Assembly (NCBI GenBank): GCA_038373885.1
Contig: JAWZYV010011908.1
Location: 496,001 to 560,000 of the forward strand
Reading direction: 5' to 3'
Length of the DNA stretch: 64,000 bases
Source: Cheiracanthium punctorium
Taxonomy: Eukaryota; Arthropoda; Arachnida; Araneae; Cheiracanthiidae
This document shows positions 9,961 through 22,473 of the stretch, in pieces. Made by a program: the position numbers and the translations under genes. Numbering within the stretch: the stretch's first letter is position 1; each line of letters starts with the position of its first letter. The notes under the pieces were generated by a model. The model saw nothing but the letters and a program-made list of their open reading frames with translations. It did not search any database and was not told the DNA's origin.

Positions 9961-12060
9961 AATATCAGATGAGTGGTTATAATTAAACTTTCCCTATAAA
10001 TGGAATCCTACAGCGCAAACGGTTGAATGGAATGTAACAAAATTTCTATTTCGGCTATAGACGAGATGCGCTCACGGAATTTCGAAACAAAAAAATTAGT
10101 TCCAAAGTGTCCACCAGAGGGCGCCTTTTCGGGAAAAACTCGAAATTTAGCACAATAAACGTCCCAAACGGAATACAGAAACAATATTAACAATCCAGAA
10201 CAAGAATTATGAGTAATAAAATGCAAAACCGGGAAAAGCCGTCAGTTGTAGGAGAAAACTGTCGAGATTTGCATGCTTGAGAAGAACAGGACGCTTTATG
10301 CAAAACAGGTTAGGGTATAAAACGTTTGCAGACGTTGTCTCTTTACTTAACGGTCTCTCTAGTTGAACGTGCGTTATTGGGGAAGCTGTTTTACGAAAAG
10401 AAGGGAAATGTATCTGCTGCAGTTTGTGAATTTCGTTGTAGGAAAAACCTACGGCGAAGACCAATGTCTACTAAAGGTGGAATTCGCCGTGCAGCGATAT
10501 TTTCGTGGTCAGATCTGAGTCATTTCTCAAGTACAGATGAAGGGATGCACTTCGAAGGAATTAAGGAAGGAAAAAAAAGTTCACTTAATGAATAACTGAA
10601 AAGTTGCATAAAAAATGCTAAACTTCAACACAGATTGTGCTTATTTGTTATCTAGATTCATCGTATCTTATCTAGATTTATTATGCCTAGCACGCTTGCC
10701 TCGCGAACAGGATGCTTGGAATCAGTAGTAAAACATTCTTGTATATTTGCACCAACGTGGAGCAACAGAGTGTCATTTGATTTCTCTTAGCCCACTCGTA
10801 CTCCTATGTTGAACTAAAACAGCTTTCAACATATTTAACGGCTGTTCAAATAAGCATTGAACTTAAGCATTGAAATAAATAAATATTGAAATAAGCATTG
10901 AAATAAGCATAATCAGAGTTTCAATTGCATTCAGCCCTTCAGCTATCAGAAATCTAATGACGCTTCGCATCCCCACGTTGGTGCAAACCTGAGTGTGCCA
11001 TCTTGGAACACGCAGGCGTGCTAAGGTGTGCACACGATGGCGTGCAGCCATTATGTTTCATTAACCCTCAGGGAACGGGCCATTTCACCGAATCCCAATT
11101 CGTCGAATGAATTAGAAACAGATGTCTCATTAGGCTGGGGACCTAGTAAAAATCCAAAATGTAAATGTGTTATCTGCTTTTCCTTCGGAGAGAGAACAAG
11201 TTGCCCCCCCCTCCTCGCGGTCGTGTTTCCAAGATTTATGAGGCTTTTGAACGCGATCTTCTCCCCTCCTCTGGAATGCCAAACCGAAGAAATCGTTTCC
11301 TGGTTTCAGAGGGGGCAATTGGACGAGTCTTTCTCCCCCGCGCAAGTGTCTCGGTCTTTCCCCTCAATCTGTCCTTCATTAATTTACAGCTTTTCGAAGA
11401 ACGCGATGAAAGAATTTTCCACGCAGAAATCCCTTCATCCTTCAAAATTCCTGAAAATTTTTCCCTCGGTAAAGTTGGTGTTTTGAGGGCATTTTCAAAG
11501 CAGTTCTTGAAAATGAATTTTAATGTAATGAAGTTCTTTTAAAATGTCTGAAATAATGTTTGAATTCATACGCCTACCTATTCTTTTAAATTATGTTAAG
11601 ATAGCATACATTAAAAAATAAACTGTGTGTATATTCGTATAAGCAAACACCTCATTAAAGCTTTGTTTGATGCATTCTGTGTACATTTAAACTGCACGTA
11701 GAATTATTTTATTTTCAAATTTTTAATTTTTAAACAACATTCTATGTGTTGCAAGGTGCAAAATCTTGCAAAGCGAAATAGCTTCTTTCGTTTGCCAAAC
11801 AATCGGGCATATAATCGGTGATACAGCTGTAAACAATACATTTTTAGTAAATTTTAAAACTAGCAGTTATAAAAGTATGCTAACAAAAGAAGTTTTTTTC
11901 TAGTGTCCTAAGGAGATTATATGTTAGGAAGAAACCTTTGAAAAGAGCTCAAAAAGTATGAAATGTTGTATGCTAAATATTAGTTTCAGGAATAAGCTCT
12001 ACAACAAAAGAAATTTAAGAAAAAAAAATTAAGAAAACTGGCAGACATTAATGACAGATA
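9961..12060. other. Intron segment with no supported gene
   Basis: It includes a TATA-like gggtataaaacg at 10314-10325 and a GC-richer patch at 11030-11540 where overlapping open frames up to 152 codons occur on both strands. None shows a recognisable domain, codon pattern or splice signals. A short imperfect repeat of ATTGAAATAAGC lies at 10855-10911. Confidence 0.4.
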
Positions 12061-12067
12061 GGGCAAA

Positions 12068-12245
12068 ATACAGCCTCTTAACATTGGGAGATGGTTTAAT
12101 TGGAGATCCAGGGTTCTGGTCTCTCGCGCGGCCGTCGGTCTAACGGTATTGAGTTTTGTGTGGTTTTTTTCCATATTTATTCCATGAATATGCATTAGGG
12201 GCGCAGAAAAGTCTCCGCCCAAGATATTTGCGCCCCCTCTCCCAT
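12068..12245 (+). mobile_element. SINE copy 1 (gcgcggccgtcgg family)
   Basis: It shares with three other window copies the order: cattgggagatggtt, ccagggttctgg, cgcgcggccgtcggtctaa, a gagttttg block, an atgaatatgcattagg block and a final tctccgcccaa block. The best preserved copies carry tRNA-like box A/B words at their head, so this is a tRNA-derived SINE of the same family, somewhat diverged. Confidence 0.6.
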
Positions 12246-13078
12246 GTGTTTGTGTCTTTCGCTGACGTGGATTTATAAGCGGTTCCTCAAGCATAGGCAC
12301 AGAAATCCGAATACATCTTCAGAACACCACCATCGACACAGAAGTACAAAATACTTTTCAAATAAAAAAAATACTAGGAACATTATTAATTTTATCATTA
12401 ATTTTATTCTTGTTGTTACCATTTTCAAAATAAATTGAAAATACCTATGAATCACTTAAAATTACTAGGTAGTACAAAGTATAATTTTCAATCATATATG
12501 CGCGTGTTCAAAACCTGTCGGATTCGGTTAAAAAATAAGTAGTTCTAATAATTGTTTTTATTAAAATATAATTCAGAAGTAAGAAAAATTTACTCATAGA
12601 AGTTTGATGAACCACCGGTGTCTGTAACTTTTTTTTTTACGCTAGTAAATTAAAATTCTAAACACTATCAATTGTTTTAGAAGTTCCTCCTCAAGCTATT
12701 CGTTGAGATAACGAATTAGTAACCATAGGTTTGGAAGTTCGATTCCCGAACTAAAACTGAAACAATGGTGGACACGTGGTACGCGTGTAATTCGCAATTT
12801 AAAAATCCTCTCAATGATTATTAGCAGTTTCTAGAGGGAATCTTCGGGAAGGGAGAAATAAACTCTAAACGGCATTATCGATGTCATGAACTATCCTCTA
12901 ATGGCAGTCAAGTCTTTTAAGTTAAGATAATTTACTTATCATATTTTACATATTATATGATCATAATTTGTAAACTATGGATGTTTAACAACACATAAAA
13001 TATTAGAATTTAAAGCACATTTTTTGCATTTGAAGAAGTTTAAAATGCCTATATTACAATCGCAGGTTTTGACTTGCA

Positions 13079-13290
13079 TTGCCGAAGAATGGCCGAGTGT
13101 ATAATACCACTGAACATTGGGAGATGGTTGAGGTGTACAGGTCCAGGGTTCTAGCCTTTCACACGGCTATCGGCTATCATCTGGAGTTTGGTGCTGTTCT
13201 CTTTAGATCTAACGTGAATACGCGTTCGAACCTCTTTAAAAGTCGTCCACCCATGGCATCACCTACCCCTTAGGCAGATAGCCCCAGTGT
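13079..13290 (+). mobile_element. SINE copy 2 (same family)
   Basis: The copy starts gccgaagaatggccgagtg and shows cattgggagatggttgagg, gtccagggttct, atctggagtttggtgctgtt, tctaacgtgaatacgcgtt and ccttaggcagatagcc. It aligns with the reverse complement of 63610-63820 almost throughout, which defines the family body. The 64-codon open frame across it is accidental. Confidence 0.68.
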
Positions 13291-13567
13291 ATCTTTGACA
13301 TAACCCAATAACTTTTTACTTGTACATTTGATATTCTGCATAACATTTCCTGAGAAAAGACAAAAAGTAATTTTTTTTTTCAGTAGGAAATAAAATTAAA
13401 CAAATATTGAACCTAACAATGTTTTTATCATGAAACAATTGAACGAAAATAAATAAGATAATATACTCTATAATAATACTGTAGTGATAGTAATTTCACA
13501 TTTTCCCATCCTTCATATTCAAGCTGCCTGACCGTTTTTCACAAGGGAGTTTTTAGAGAGATGCGAC

Positions 13568-15040
13568 CAGTAGCGTAGTCGAAGGGAGATGCCCTCCTAC
13601 TTTCTATTTTCAAGGAGAATCCTCAAACTTTATTTTAAGGTTTTAACTTTTTAAACTTTTAATTCTGCGCCAGAAAGGAATCCAAAAGAACCCTCTTGGA
13701 TGTCTTAAGACTTACTTACAATCTCTTTGTAAATGTAAATAACATAAACACATTATTAATATAATATATTATTAATGTCAACTTAGAAATGAAATTTTGT
13801 CAAACTCTCTCTGTTGGTTAAAGAGATACTTTTTAAATAGTCGAAAAAGGTAAAAAGTTGGGCTTCGAGGTGTCTAACACAAATCCAAAAGAAAATCTCT
13901 ATTTATTCATATAGGATTGTGCACTTTGGAGATGGGAAAATTATGTCTTGCTTAAGCTGCTGCTAATTAAAATTACATTTTTTTATAAACACTTAATTAA
14001 TTTTCTGTACATTGCTTGGAATTCAAAAATTTTGCGATTTCTATCCGTTTCAAGCACCTGGGAATCCAGTACGACCCTCAAAAAAAAGTTTGTTTGTTTG
14101 TCGTTTTGTCTGTGACGCTTTTTTTGTTCGCGCATCACGTAAAAATGACTGAGGCGAATGAAATGGTATTAGGTGGCATGATAGGTGGTCATTCAACTTA
14201 AATTCTATGCTTCCAATTTTTCAAAAATGTTGATTAGATTTTGAGATTTGTGAAAATTATTTCAAATGCGTAAATTTTCGTTCGCGCATCACATAATAAC
14301 GACTAAAGTGACTGAAATGAAATAACTAACAATACATAATAATCTTTTAACAATACATAACATTGTTATAACATTGCTTTCTTTACTTTTGACAATATGC
14401 TACTCCCATCGTTTGTACTCCTGCAATGCTGACGAAAGTTCTTGCTTTTTGTAAATTTGCATTAAGTACTAACCCGTCAACGACAGGTACTTCAGCTAGT
14501 ATATTAAGGGTGTAGTTCGAAAAAATAAAATCTCCCTGACGGTCTAAGTACACAAATCAGAATAAGCTAATTGCAACAGGGGGATCGAAAAACCTCGGGA
14601 TGATTCTTTCTAACTTGTATTACACACCGCAATAAATGAGACAACGGTGCCTTTTATAAAACTTTTGAAAAAATCCTTCAATAGGGAATTGCACGGCCAA
14701 AAAGTTTTGAAAAGTGGCATATCCTGCTAAATTTTCGAATTTTAAGAATTTTTTCGGTTAGTTTCGCTATTGATACAGGTTTATCGTTTTTACAGTGTAT
14801 AATACAGCTCGTAAAGAGACATAAAAATTTTGAATTGCATTACATAATTAGTTTACTTGTATTTATGTACCAAAATCACACGTTTTTTTCGAACTGCACA
14901 GTTAATAAAGTATTAAAAAAGAATAATATAGATAATTTTGCTTATTGATTTTGGAATAATTATATTGAATGAGTTCCACACCAGTTACACTTCTTGAAAA
15001 TTGAGCGTCCCCCACTTTTTTTCTTAGGACTACACCACTG
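13568..15040. mobile_element. 1.47 kb hAT-like element with perfect 8-bp target duplication
   Basis: The left end is CAGTAGCGTAGTC and the right end, reverse-complemented, CAGTGGTGTAGTC. Both ends are flanked by the identical 8 bases GATGCGAC (13560-13567 and 15041-15048), the duplication length made by hAT transposases. No transposase remnant is visible, so it is non-autonomous. A Helitron-like insertion ending at 14498 sits inside, so part of the length is foreign. Confidence 0.78.
14030..14498 (+). mobile_element. Helitron-like element, 3' end nested in the hAT-like element
   Basis: The right end shows a short hairpin (acccgtcaacgacaggt) followed by acttcagCTAG and then T: a hairpin about 7 nt before a CTRR terminus is the classic Helitron 3' end. 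The same end occurs at 18511 (minus) and 63273. Upstream are one or two diverged copies of the ~154-bp unit seen as a tandem array at 18760-19810 (gttcgcgcatcac; gattagattttgagatttgtgaaaa). The 5' end is not defined. No Rep/helicase is present. Confidence 0.65.
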
Positions 15041-15300
15041 GATGCGACATAAAATTACCAAATCTTAAGCAATTAAACAACAAGTGCCTTTTTTTTCTTT
15101 ATTTCAAAACAAACTACAATTCCTATTATTAAAACGTAATAAAATATCATTTAAATTTCATTCCAATGATATCATCAAAGCTATGGGGAAGTTGACTTAA
15201 ATAAAGAACCGAAAAATATCGTTTAATATATAATCCTGGTTAACATTTAAAAATTCTAAATAAAGAAATAGGAATTCAATTTAATAAAAACTTTGCACTG

Positions 15301-15742
15301 CAGAGTGAATCTAAACTCTTGGGCAAAACTTCAAGGGGTGATAGTACACAACGAGACAAACAATAATTGCATAGTAACGTAGCGGCGCAAACTTTTCCTT
15401 CATGAACCTATTAATAATCACTTAGGAAAAAATCCTCAAAAACTAGTGAACTTTCCGACCATGGTTCTTCAAAAATAAATGGACCTTTTACAGAAAGCAC
15501 TTGACTAAAATTGATACTTTAGCAATTCCATTTCATTTTATTGATGAAATTTTCAGAGACAAACCCATTGGTAATGAAACTGAGTTAAGAAAGTAGAGGA
15601 ACACTTCAGCATTCTTTCCAAAGTGATTACTAATAGGTACATTAAGGAGGTGTTTGCGACCTTTGTTCCTATCTAATTATTGTTTGTTTTGATGTATACT
15701 ACCACCCCTTAATGTTCAGCCCAAGAGTTTAGATTAACCTTG
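15301..15742. mobile_element. 442-bp palindromic MITE (cagRgtgaatctaaac family, copy 1)
   Basis: The left end cagagtgaatctaaactctt and the right end, reverse-complemented, caaggttaatctaaactctt form inverted repeats of at least 70 bp. A TA follows the right end; the left flank is TG. Core words (ttaataatcactt, ttttccgaccatggtt) are shared with the element at 25343. Non-autonomous, consistent with a Tc1/mariner-mobilised MITE because of the TA flank. Confidence 0.75.
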
Positions 15743-15745
15743 TAT

Positions 15746-17046
15746 ATATTTTAATGAATTTGCATAATTGCTAGAAAACAACTCCTTGCTAAAAAATATA
15801 TGAGAAGTGTAATTTTGTATCGAAATATATACACAAATATACTAACTTATCAAGTTTTCTTTTGATTTCTATAATTTCTCACGCTTTTCTTCTGTAATCT
15901 TATGCATTTGAAATGGCTCAGAATTTCGAAACTTTAAAAATTCGATATTGGTATTTGAAGGGAGGGAATATAACAGTAAGTGTAAAATTGTTAGCAACAG
16001 CTAAAATTATCGGCTTCATTCTTTGAAGCTTTTTTCTTTTTATTTATGGGAAAGTACATTATATTATTATTTTTTTTTCCAAATAATATTTTGAATTTTA
16101 ACGTTAATGTAAAAACGCAGATGAAATTCTTTGTAAGTTTTTACAGAGAGTAGGGGGGGGGGGCTTCTTGCTGTAGTAAATCTACTTTTTTTTAAGACCA
16201 GAGAGTTATGAGGGGTTACTTCAATGTCACAAATGTTATTAATTTCAATGTTAGTAAACATTAAAATATGGGTTTCTAATACAATTTTAAATTTGCATAT
16301 CAAACTGCCGTCGAACTCACTTGCAATATCCCACGATGTTTATTGCGCAATCGGATATCGGAAAGCTTTCCAGATAGAAAGTTGCGAAAAATCGGGGGAA
16401 CAGGTCGGGGAGGATCGGGGACTTTTAAAATTTTAATATGGTCTATGTCCATCGGGGATAGTGTATAGCTTTCTACTAGATAGATCATTTTTAGAATAGG
16501 TTAAGTAATTCCAGAGATTACCACCTACATATAAATAAAGTTTACTTCTTTATCATATTAATGTAAATACCACAAAAAATCTCCGAACTTTCACTTTTAG
16601 GACACATTTGTAGCAAATATTGAGCGTTACATTTTTAAGAGCATCTCAATTATTTCTCTCTCACTCCTTGCTTCTCTCTTGTGTGACTTGTTTTGAAAAT
16701 TTTCCATCGCGAAAGTCTAGGTGCGACTACTATGCGAGGAAATCTGCTACATAATATATAATATATTACACTGAATGGTCATTTTTTTCTACTTTAAAAC
16801 GTATATGCGACTGTGCGCGATATTGACTTTTATGCGAGTAAACACGGAATTAATTTGTATATATTTTTGTTTGTATATATAATCTACGATAAAAGGAGCA
16901 AGGCTAAAACTCTTTCATTTAAAGTTTTTTGTACCTTATACCGAAAAACAGTTTCAAAAGTAACCCTACAAAAACGTATCCCTTCCGCAAAATTATTCAC
17001 GCATTCTTGAAACTAATAATTTCAAATGAAAAAGAAAAAAAAGCGA

Positions 17047-17090
<44 letters not shown>

Positions 17091-18510
17091 TCAGAATTTT
17101 TAATACTCCTTCCCTTTCCAAAAATATCATTAAAATGCTACTCATTTTACAGTTGGAAACACATATACAAAAGTATTTTGAATTTCCGTGATTTCGATTC
17201 TACTGAACTTCGCCAATAGCCAACCGACACAGAAACAAGCTGAGTATTTGGCGAAAAACGCAAGTGTATAAAAAACAAGCACTCTCAAAAGAACGGCATT
17301 CAAAAATTGCTGCGTCATGAAATAGTAGGGGTTGCCAAAAGAAAAAATTATCGTGTTATTAGCGTGTTGACTTACAAGGGTATTGAGAGAAGGAATAGAT
17401 AAAACAATAGAAAATCATCTAACTTTAAATAATGTAAAATGAGGCAAAATAAAAAGAGAAAGAGGGAAGGTAAAATTTGCCTTAGAGAATAGTACATCAC
17501 ATACATTTGCATAACTGTTTAGTAGTGACCAGGGATAGTAAATATCATGACATTTTCGAAAATATAAAAATATCGGATATTTTGATATTTATCTGATATT
17601 TTGATGTATATCGAAAATTTTAATATATATATCCGAAATTTTGGTATGCATTCAATATTTTCATTAGAAAATTTAACATTACTGCTGATAAATATTTTCG
17701 AATGTAGGAAAATACGCTGCCGGAAAAAAATGCCACCTGAATTGATATTTGTGTAATAATTTAATTAAATACTTCAAATAAATTTCTTTCGTTTTGCAAA
17801 AAATGGGGGTGGAATGGGGTATTCAGTTGAATTATGAGGTTTAATGTACTTTGTTTTCCATAAATGGGGGAAAGCACATGTCTAATTCAATAATTCAATT
17901 TGGGCATTATTCGGTAGGCGCTAAGGAGGGGCATGCTTTCCTAGAAAGCTTTTGGTTTACGCTAAAAAAAAAGAAAAAAATAGATTGCCAATTACTTAAC
18001 AGTAAATGAAGCTTTCTAGGGGCCATGACCCCAAAGCTGCATTCAGGTACGCTGATGACATAGAAGTTTTAAGATTTCAAAGAAATATTAAACTGGGATT
18101 TGAAACACATAGGTGTGTGTCTGGGGCGGATGGCACGTATCACCCTGTACCCCCAACTTTATCACAAAATCGATTAAGCAATCTTTTGTTTTAAATTTAA
18201 AAGAAACAACGTAAAAATTGGGGGTTAGTGGTGTTACAGGGCGGCACGTGTCCCTCCTCCAAACTTCGTCTCAAAATCTTTTATTTTAAATATTTGTTTA
18301 TGGGTCATTTTAACCATCCCATTTAATAATGCAAAAAGGAAATCCAGTCTGGCTTCTTTTTGCAGTAATGTTAACAACCCTGACAATATATTATTTTAAA
18401 AAATTCTTCACCGTCAGGGTTGCTTAATTTAAGTTATTTTTTAGGCGCTTGGTTTAAACATTTTTTCTCATTCCCAATCTGCAGTACTGGTTTTAAAATC
18501 TTTCTAAACT
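15746..18510. other. AT-rich intron segment
   Basis: No gene is supported. It contains an (AAT)n microsatellite, an ATATCGGATATTTTGATATTT-type stretch at 17560-17660 that resembles the subterminal part of some hAT elements, and short ORFs without domains. Confidence 0.4.
17048..17091. repeat. (AAT)n microsatellite
   Basis: About 14 uninterrupted AAT/TAA units. Confidence 0.95.
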
Positions 18511-19815
18511 AGCTGAAGTACCCGTCCTTGACGGGTTAGTGAATGCAAATTTCTAAAAAGCAAGAACTTTCGTCAGCATTGTAGGAGTACACAGAATGGA
18601 TGTAGTATGTTGCCAAAGTAAAGAAAGCGAAATTATAATTTTTATGTATTGTTAAAATATTACAGGTTAGAGAGTCACTCAGTAATATCATTTCATTCGC
18701 TTTAGTCGTAATTATGTGATGCGCGAATGAATATTTACGCATATTGAAATATTTTTCACAAAATCTCAAAATCTAATCAACACTTTTGAAAAATTGGAAG
18801 CCTAGAATTTATGTTGAGTGACAACCTATCATGTCACCCAATTTCGTTTCATTTCCTGCAGTCTTTATTTCGTGATGCTGGAACAAAATTTCAGCATTTT
18901 AAAACGATTTTCGCAAAATCTCAAAATGTAATCAAAATATTTTTAAAATTCAACGCCTATAAATTAAGATTAGCAGCTACCTATCATATCACTAAATTTC
19001 GTATTAGTCGATGATGTTTGAAGTGATGTTTGAAGAAATATAAACGTATTTTGAGAGAATTTTCACAAAATCTCAAAATCTAATAAAAATGTTTAAAAAA
19101 TTGGACACCTATAGTTTATTTTGAGCAACCATCTATCCTGTGACCCAATTTCATATCATTCACTTTAGTCGTTATTACGGAATGCGGGAACAAAGATTCA
19201 CTCAGTTTTAAACGGTTTTCACAAAATCTCGAAATCTGATCGATTTTTTTTAATTAGATGCTTATAGTTTAAGGTGAGTGACCACCTATCATTTCACCAA
19301 ATATCATTTTTTCACCTTTGCAGTTGTTACGTGATGTGCGAACACAAATTTACGCAGTTTGAAATGATTTTTGCAAAATCTCAAAATCTAATCAAGATTT
19401 TTTTTTAATTCAATGCCTATGTTTTAAGTTGAGTGAGCACCTATCATGACACCCAATTTCATACAATTCGCTTCAGTCCTTTTTATGTGATACTTGAACA
19501 CAAATTTACGCAGTTTGAAAGGATTTTCGCAAAATCTCAAAATCCAATCAAGATTTTTTTAAAATTGCACGCCTATATTTTAAGTTGAGTGACCACCTAT
19601 CATGACACCCAATTTTATATCATTCGCTTCAGTCGTTTTTACGTGATGCTTCAACACAAATTTAAGCAGTTTGAAAGGATTTTCGCAAAATCTCAAAATC
19701 CAATCAAGATTTTTTTAAAATTCGACGCCTATGTTTTAAGTTGAGTGACCATCTATCATTACACTCAATTTCATATCATTCGCTTCAGTCGTTTTTCTGG
19801 TAACTATACATAATC
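18511..19815 (-). mobile_element. Minus-strand Helitron-like element with a tandem array
   Basis: Read on the minus strand the element ends in the hairpin acccgtcaaggacgggt, then acttcagCTAG and T (18511-18545), the Helitron 3' signature shared with copies at 14498 and 63273. The adjoining sequence (gcaagaactttcgtcagcattgtaggagtac) is common to all three. Inward lies an array of seven ~154-bp units. The far 5' end may be as distant as about 21,125 but is not defined. No Rep/helicase coding is seen, so it is non-autonomous. Confidence 0.68.
18755..19810 (-). repeat. Seven-unit ~154-bp tandem array
   Basis: The word acaaaatctcaaaatctaat or a close variant recurs at about 18761, 18916, 19065, 19219, 19373, 19528 and 19683. 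Each unit also has a caccctatcat-like (ccacctatcatgtcaccc), a cattcgcttcagtcg and a gtgatgcgcgaacacaaatt word. Units nearest 19800 are the most alike, suggesting recent expansion at that side. Confidence 0.85.
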
Positions 19816-22470
19816 ACATCATGTTTTGGGCTTTACAGACTCTGAGCAAAACATATTTAGCAGCTTTTCAAAACTATGTTTGTAATTAAAGATCTGAAAA
19901 AACTCCTTCTACCACCACCCAATACAGAAATTAGAAAATCAAGTCAAGTAGTGTCACCCAGTAGAAAAGTCTGCATTTCCGTAATATTATTAATTTCTTT
20001 TATTTAAAAAAGAAAAGAACACTTATTTAACATTGATAATCGATTCGATTGTGAATACATTCAGCTGACGTCACTATGCCTCTTAAGACTACTAAAAGTC
20101 GAGCTTATTCTAGCATTGGTCCTTCCGTGTTATCAGAATTATCGTCTGCAGGAGCCCTTGAGTTTAGAATTAATAGGTGGCATTTTAGTCCGTTGCTTAG
20201 GTTTATGAATTTAATTACTTTAAATCACTCCTGAAAATGTTCTTCATTTTGAATGTTGCAAAATCACTTTTGAAACGTGATGCATTAAAAATTTTGTATT
20301 TAACCATGCTACAACCGTAACATTACGTAATATATGCAGGGTGCAAAATAAAATTACTTTCCGATTGCATTTCGCTATTTTTGGTATATTCCTTTTTATT
20401 TATTTATTTTTTTTAGATTTTAGAACAAAGTGTTAGATACCTAATACGAATGTAGTAAAATCTAAATCAATACGGTAAAATCTTCTTGCAGACGCAATCA
20501 TACCTTAGTTAAGCACTCCCAAGGGTAAAATAAATCATTTGAAATATAAAATGTCTTTTTTTTATTAACGAAAACGCTGGAATGTTCTTTCAGTGGCAAT
20601 CAAATCTAGTTCAATCATAGCACAAGAAATAAAATGGCGGTTTTCACAAGGGTTGCCATATATTCACAGAATGTTGCCAAGGATATGACTGGTTTAAAAA
20701 AAAAAAAGCGTCATCTTTAATATTGAACTCCTGGTATCCAAACGATCTTGCTATTTGAAAATAGTTAACTTTATGTTAACACACCTATTTATTTCTCGTG
20801 AATCTTAACTTGGCGTAATTCCAACTTCATGTTTTTTCGAATCCAACATACTTTTAAGAGCTTTCCTGCTTTGTTGCGAAAGCATAAATCGTTTTTTGCT
20901 GGAGCAAGGTCGCCAAATATGGTAACTTAGATGCTCATTTCTTCTGTTTTTAATTAATATCTTCTAACTAATTCGAATTTCAAAAAAAAATTTTTGCGGC
21001 ACTGGCTTTTTTTTAACCTATTTAGCCTCTGTGCCAAATTTGACCCGGATCCGACAAGCTCTCTGGCCACCTATAGCGAACACACACACATACATCTCAT
21101 TAGCATACTACGCTATTATTAAAGAGGATAACAGGGTTTCCTTAAATATTTATACATTTAATTTTATTTTTTGATGCTCTATAAAATATTTTATGCAAAA
21201 AAAAAGTTTTATTTGGTGAACAAAAGTGAAAAACAATTTTCCTTTTCTTAATTAAGTAATTCTCACGGTTTTAAATGTAGTTATATTGTTATAACAGATT
21301 TATTTTATCTTACTTTTTCTTGCTTTATTTTGTTCATATATGAAATTCAATATCCGATAATTTATCCATCTACTATTACCATTCTTGCGTATTTCAATAA
21401 GTTTTATAAAGTAGAGAAAGAGTTTTATAAGATATAAAAATATATCTTATAAAGCTTAAAAATAATTTTTAAACTTTTACATTATAATATAAATAATTTT
21501 TTCTAATTTTATGACAATTTGGTAAAGGGCTGAAGTGTATAGGTCTAGGGTTCTGCCCTACGGCGCGACTTTTTTCTCCAGTTGTAACCTGAATAAGCGT
21601 TAGGACTCCTCAAAAAGTTCTCCGCCCAAAGCATGCTTTAATTAAGCAGACAGCCCTCGTGTAGATCTGCCTTAAACACAAAATCAAAATAACTCTCATG
21701 ATACCTTACACTGAAAGTAAAAAGTTTTATTTTTTTAATATTAAATAAAAAAACCCTCATATTTCCTTCCAATCCCCATTAGAGAGAGTGTCTTAAAAGC
21801 ACTGACATAGGGTTTTCTTCTTTAAATATTGATCTCAGACATATATAATTAATTACAAAGTTACTTTATGATGTTGAATAAAATTTTCTGGAAATTAAAT
21901 CTAAATAAGTACAAACTTTTATTTTTTATACAGCCCTCTTACAGAAATTCCCAATAAGTAAAATATACTTCCTTGCATTAATGTGGTGATGTAGAAAGTT
22001 TAAGCTTTCTCATAAGAAGGCTTACAGATGTTTAATCAAAGTCTCTGAGGGGCAATAAGCTTTTCAACATCAAAAATAGCAAACATATAATAATTAAAAC
22101 TATTCTAACAAAGCTAATTAACTATTCTAACAAAACTAATTAACTATTAATTTTAATCACAGTTATACATAGCCTATATTTTACATTTTAAGAAATGCGT
22201 TTTAAATCATTTTAAACGAGTCTCCTTTAAAAAGTGTTGAATAATTTTTTTAGTATAAGGCTCGTGGAAATGATTATTTAATTTATTTACTATTATTCCG
22301 TTTTCGACGGTTAGTCGAGCCTTGCACGATTTATTAATGCAAAGCCAATGCACTCTGAAAAAAAAGGCCCACTTGCTCTTTATTTCGCCATCGTTCGTCG
22401 TATAGCAAAGTTATATATACCATTCGTTTGCAAATAACGCGTACTTTAATTTACTATTAATTTAATTTGC
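19816..22470. other. AT-rich segment, possible remainder of the Helitron-like element
   Basis: A 53-codon open frame at 20076 (MPLKTTKSRAY) has no recognised domain. Near 21030-21125, a gacccggatccgac word followed by gcgaacacacacacatac and a final ctattattaaagaggat looks like a terminal part of a repeat; it could be the 5' end of the minus-strand element or an RTE-like tail. A SINE copy lies at 21515-21670. Nothing else is supported. Confidence 0.35.
21515..21670 (+). mobile_element. SINE copy 3 (same family)
   Basis: The blocks gggctgaagtgtataggt, ctagggttctgccc, ggcgcgac, ctccagttgtaacctgaata, gcgttaggactcct and ttctccgcccaa follow the order of the copies at 13079 and 63610. It ends in gcagacagccctcgtgt. 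Confidence 0.62.
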
Positions 22471-22473
22471 ATA

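Noticed and set aside
11028..11542. Overlapping open frames of 152 and 125 codons (+) and shorter ones (-)
   Set aside because: Several frames on both strands are open at once in a GC-richer patch, with no domain or splice support; this is typical of chance openness.
17560..17660. Complete hAT element from its ATATCGATATTT-like stretch
   Set aside because: No matching opposite terminus or target duplication was found; left as a note in the intron entry.
18755..19810. CRISPR-like array
   Set aside because: Whole ~154-bp units are similar, with no unique spacers; it is a tandem repeat in a eukaryotic transposon.
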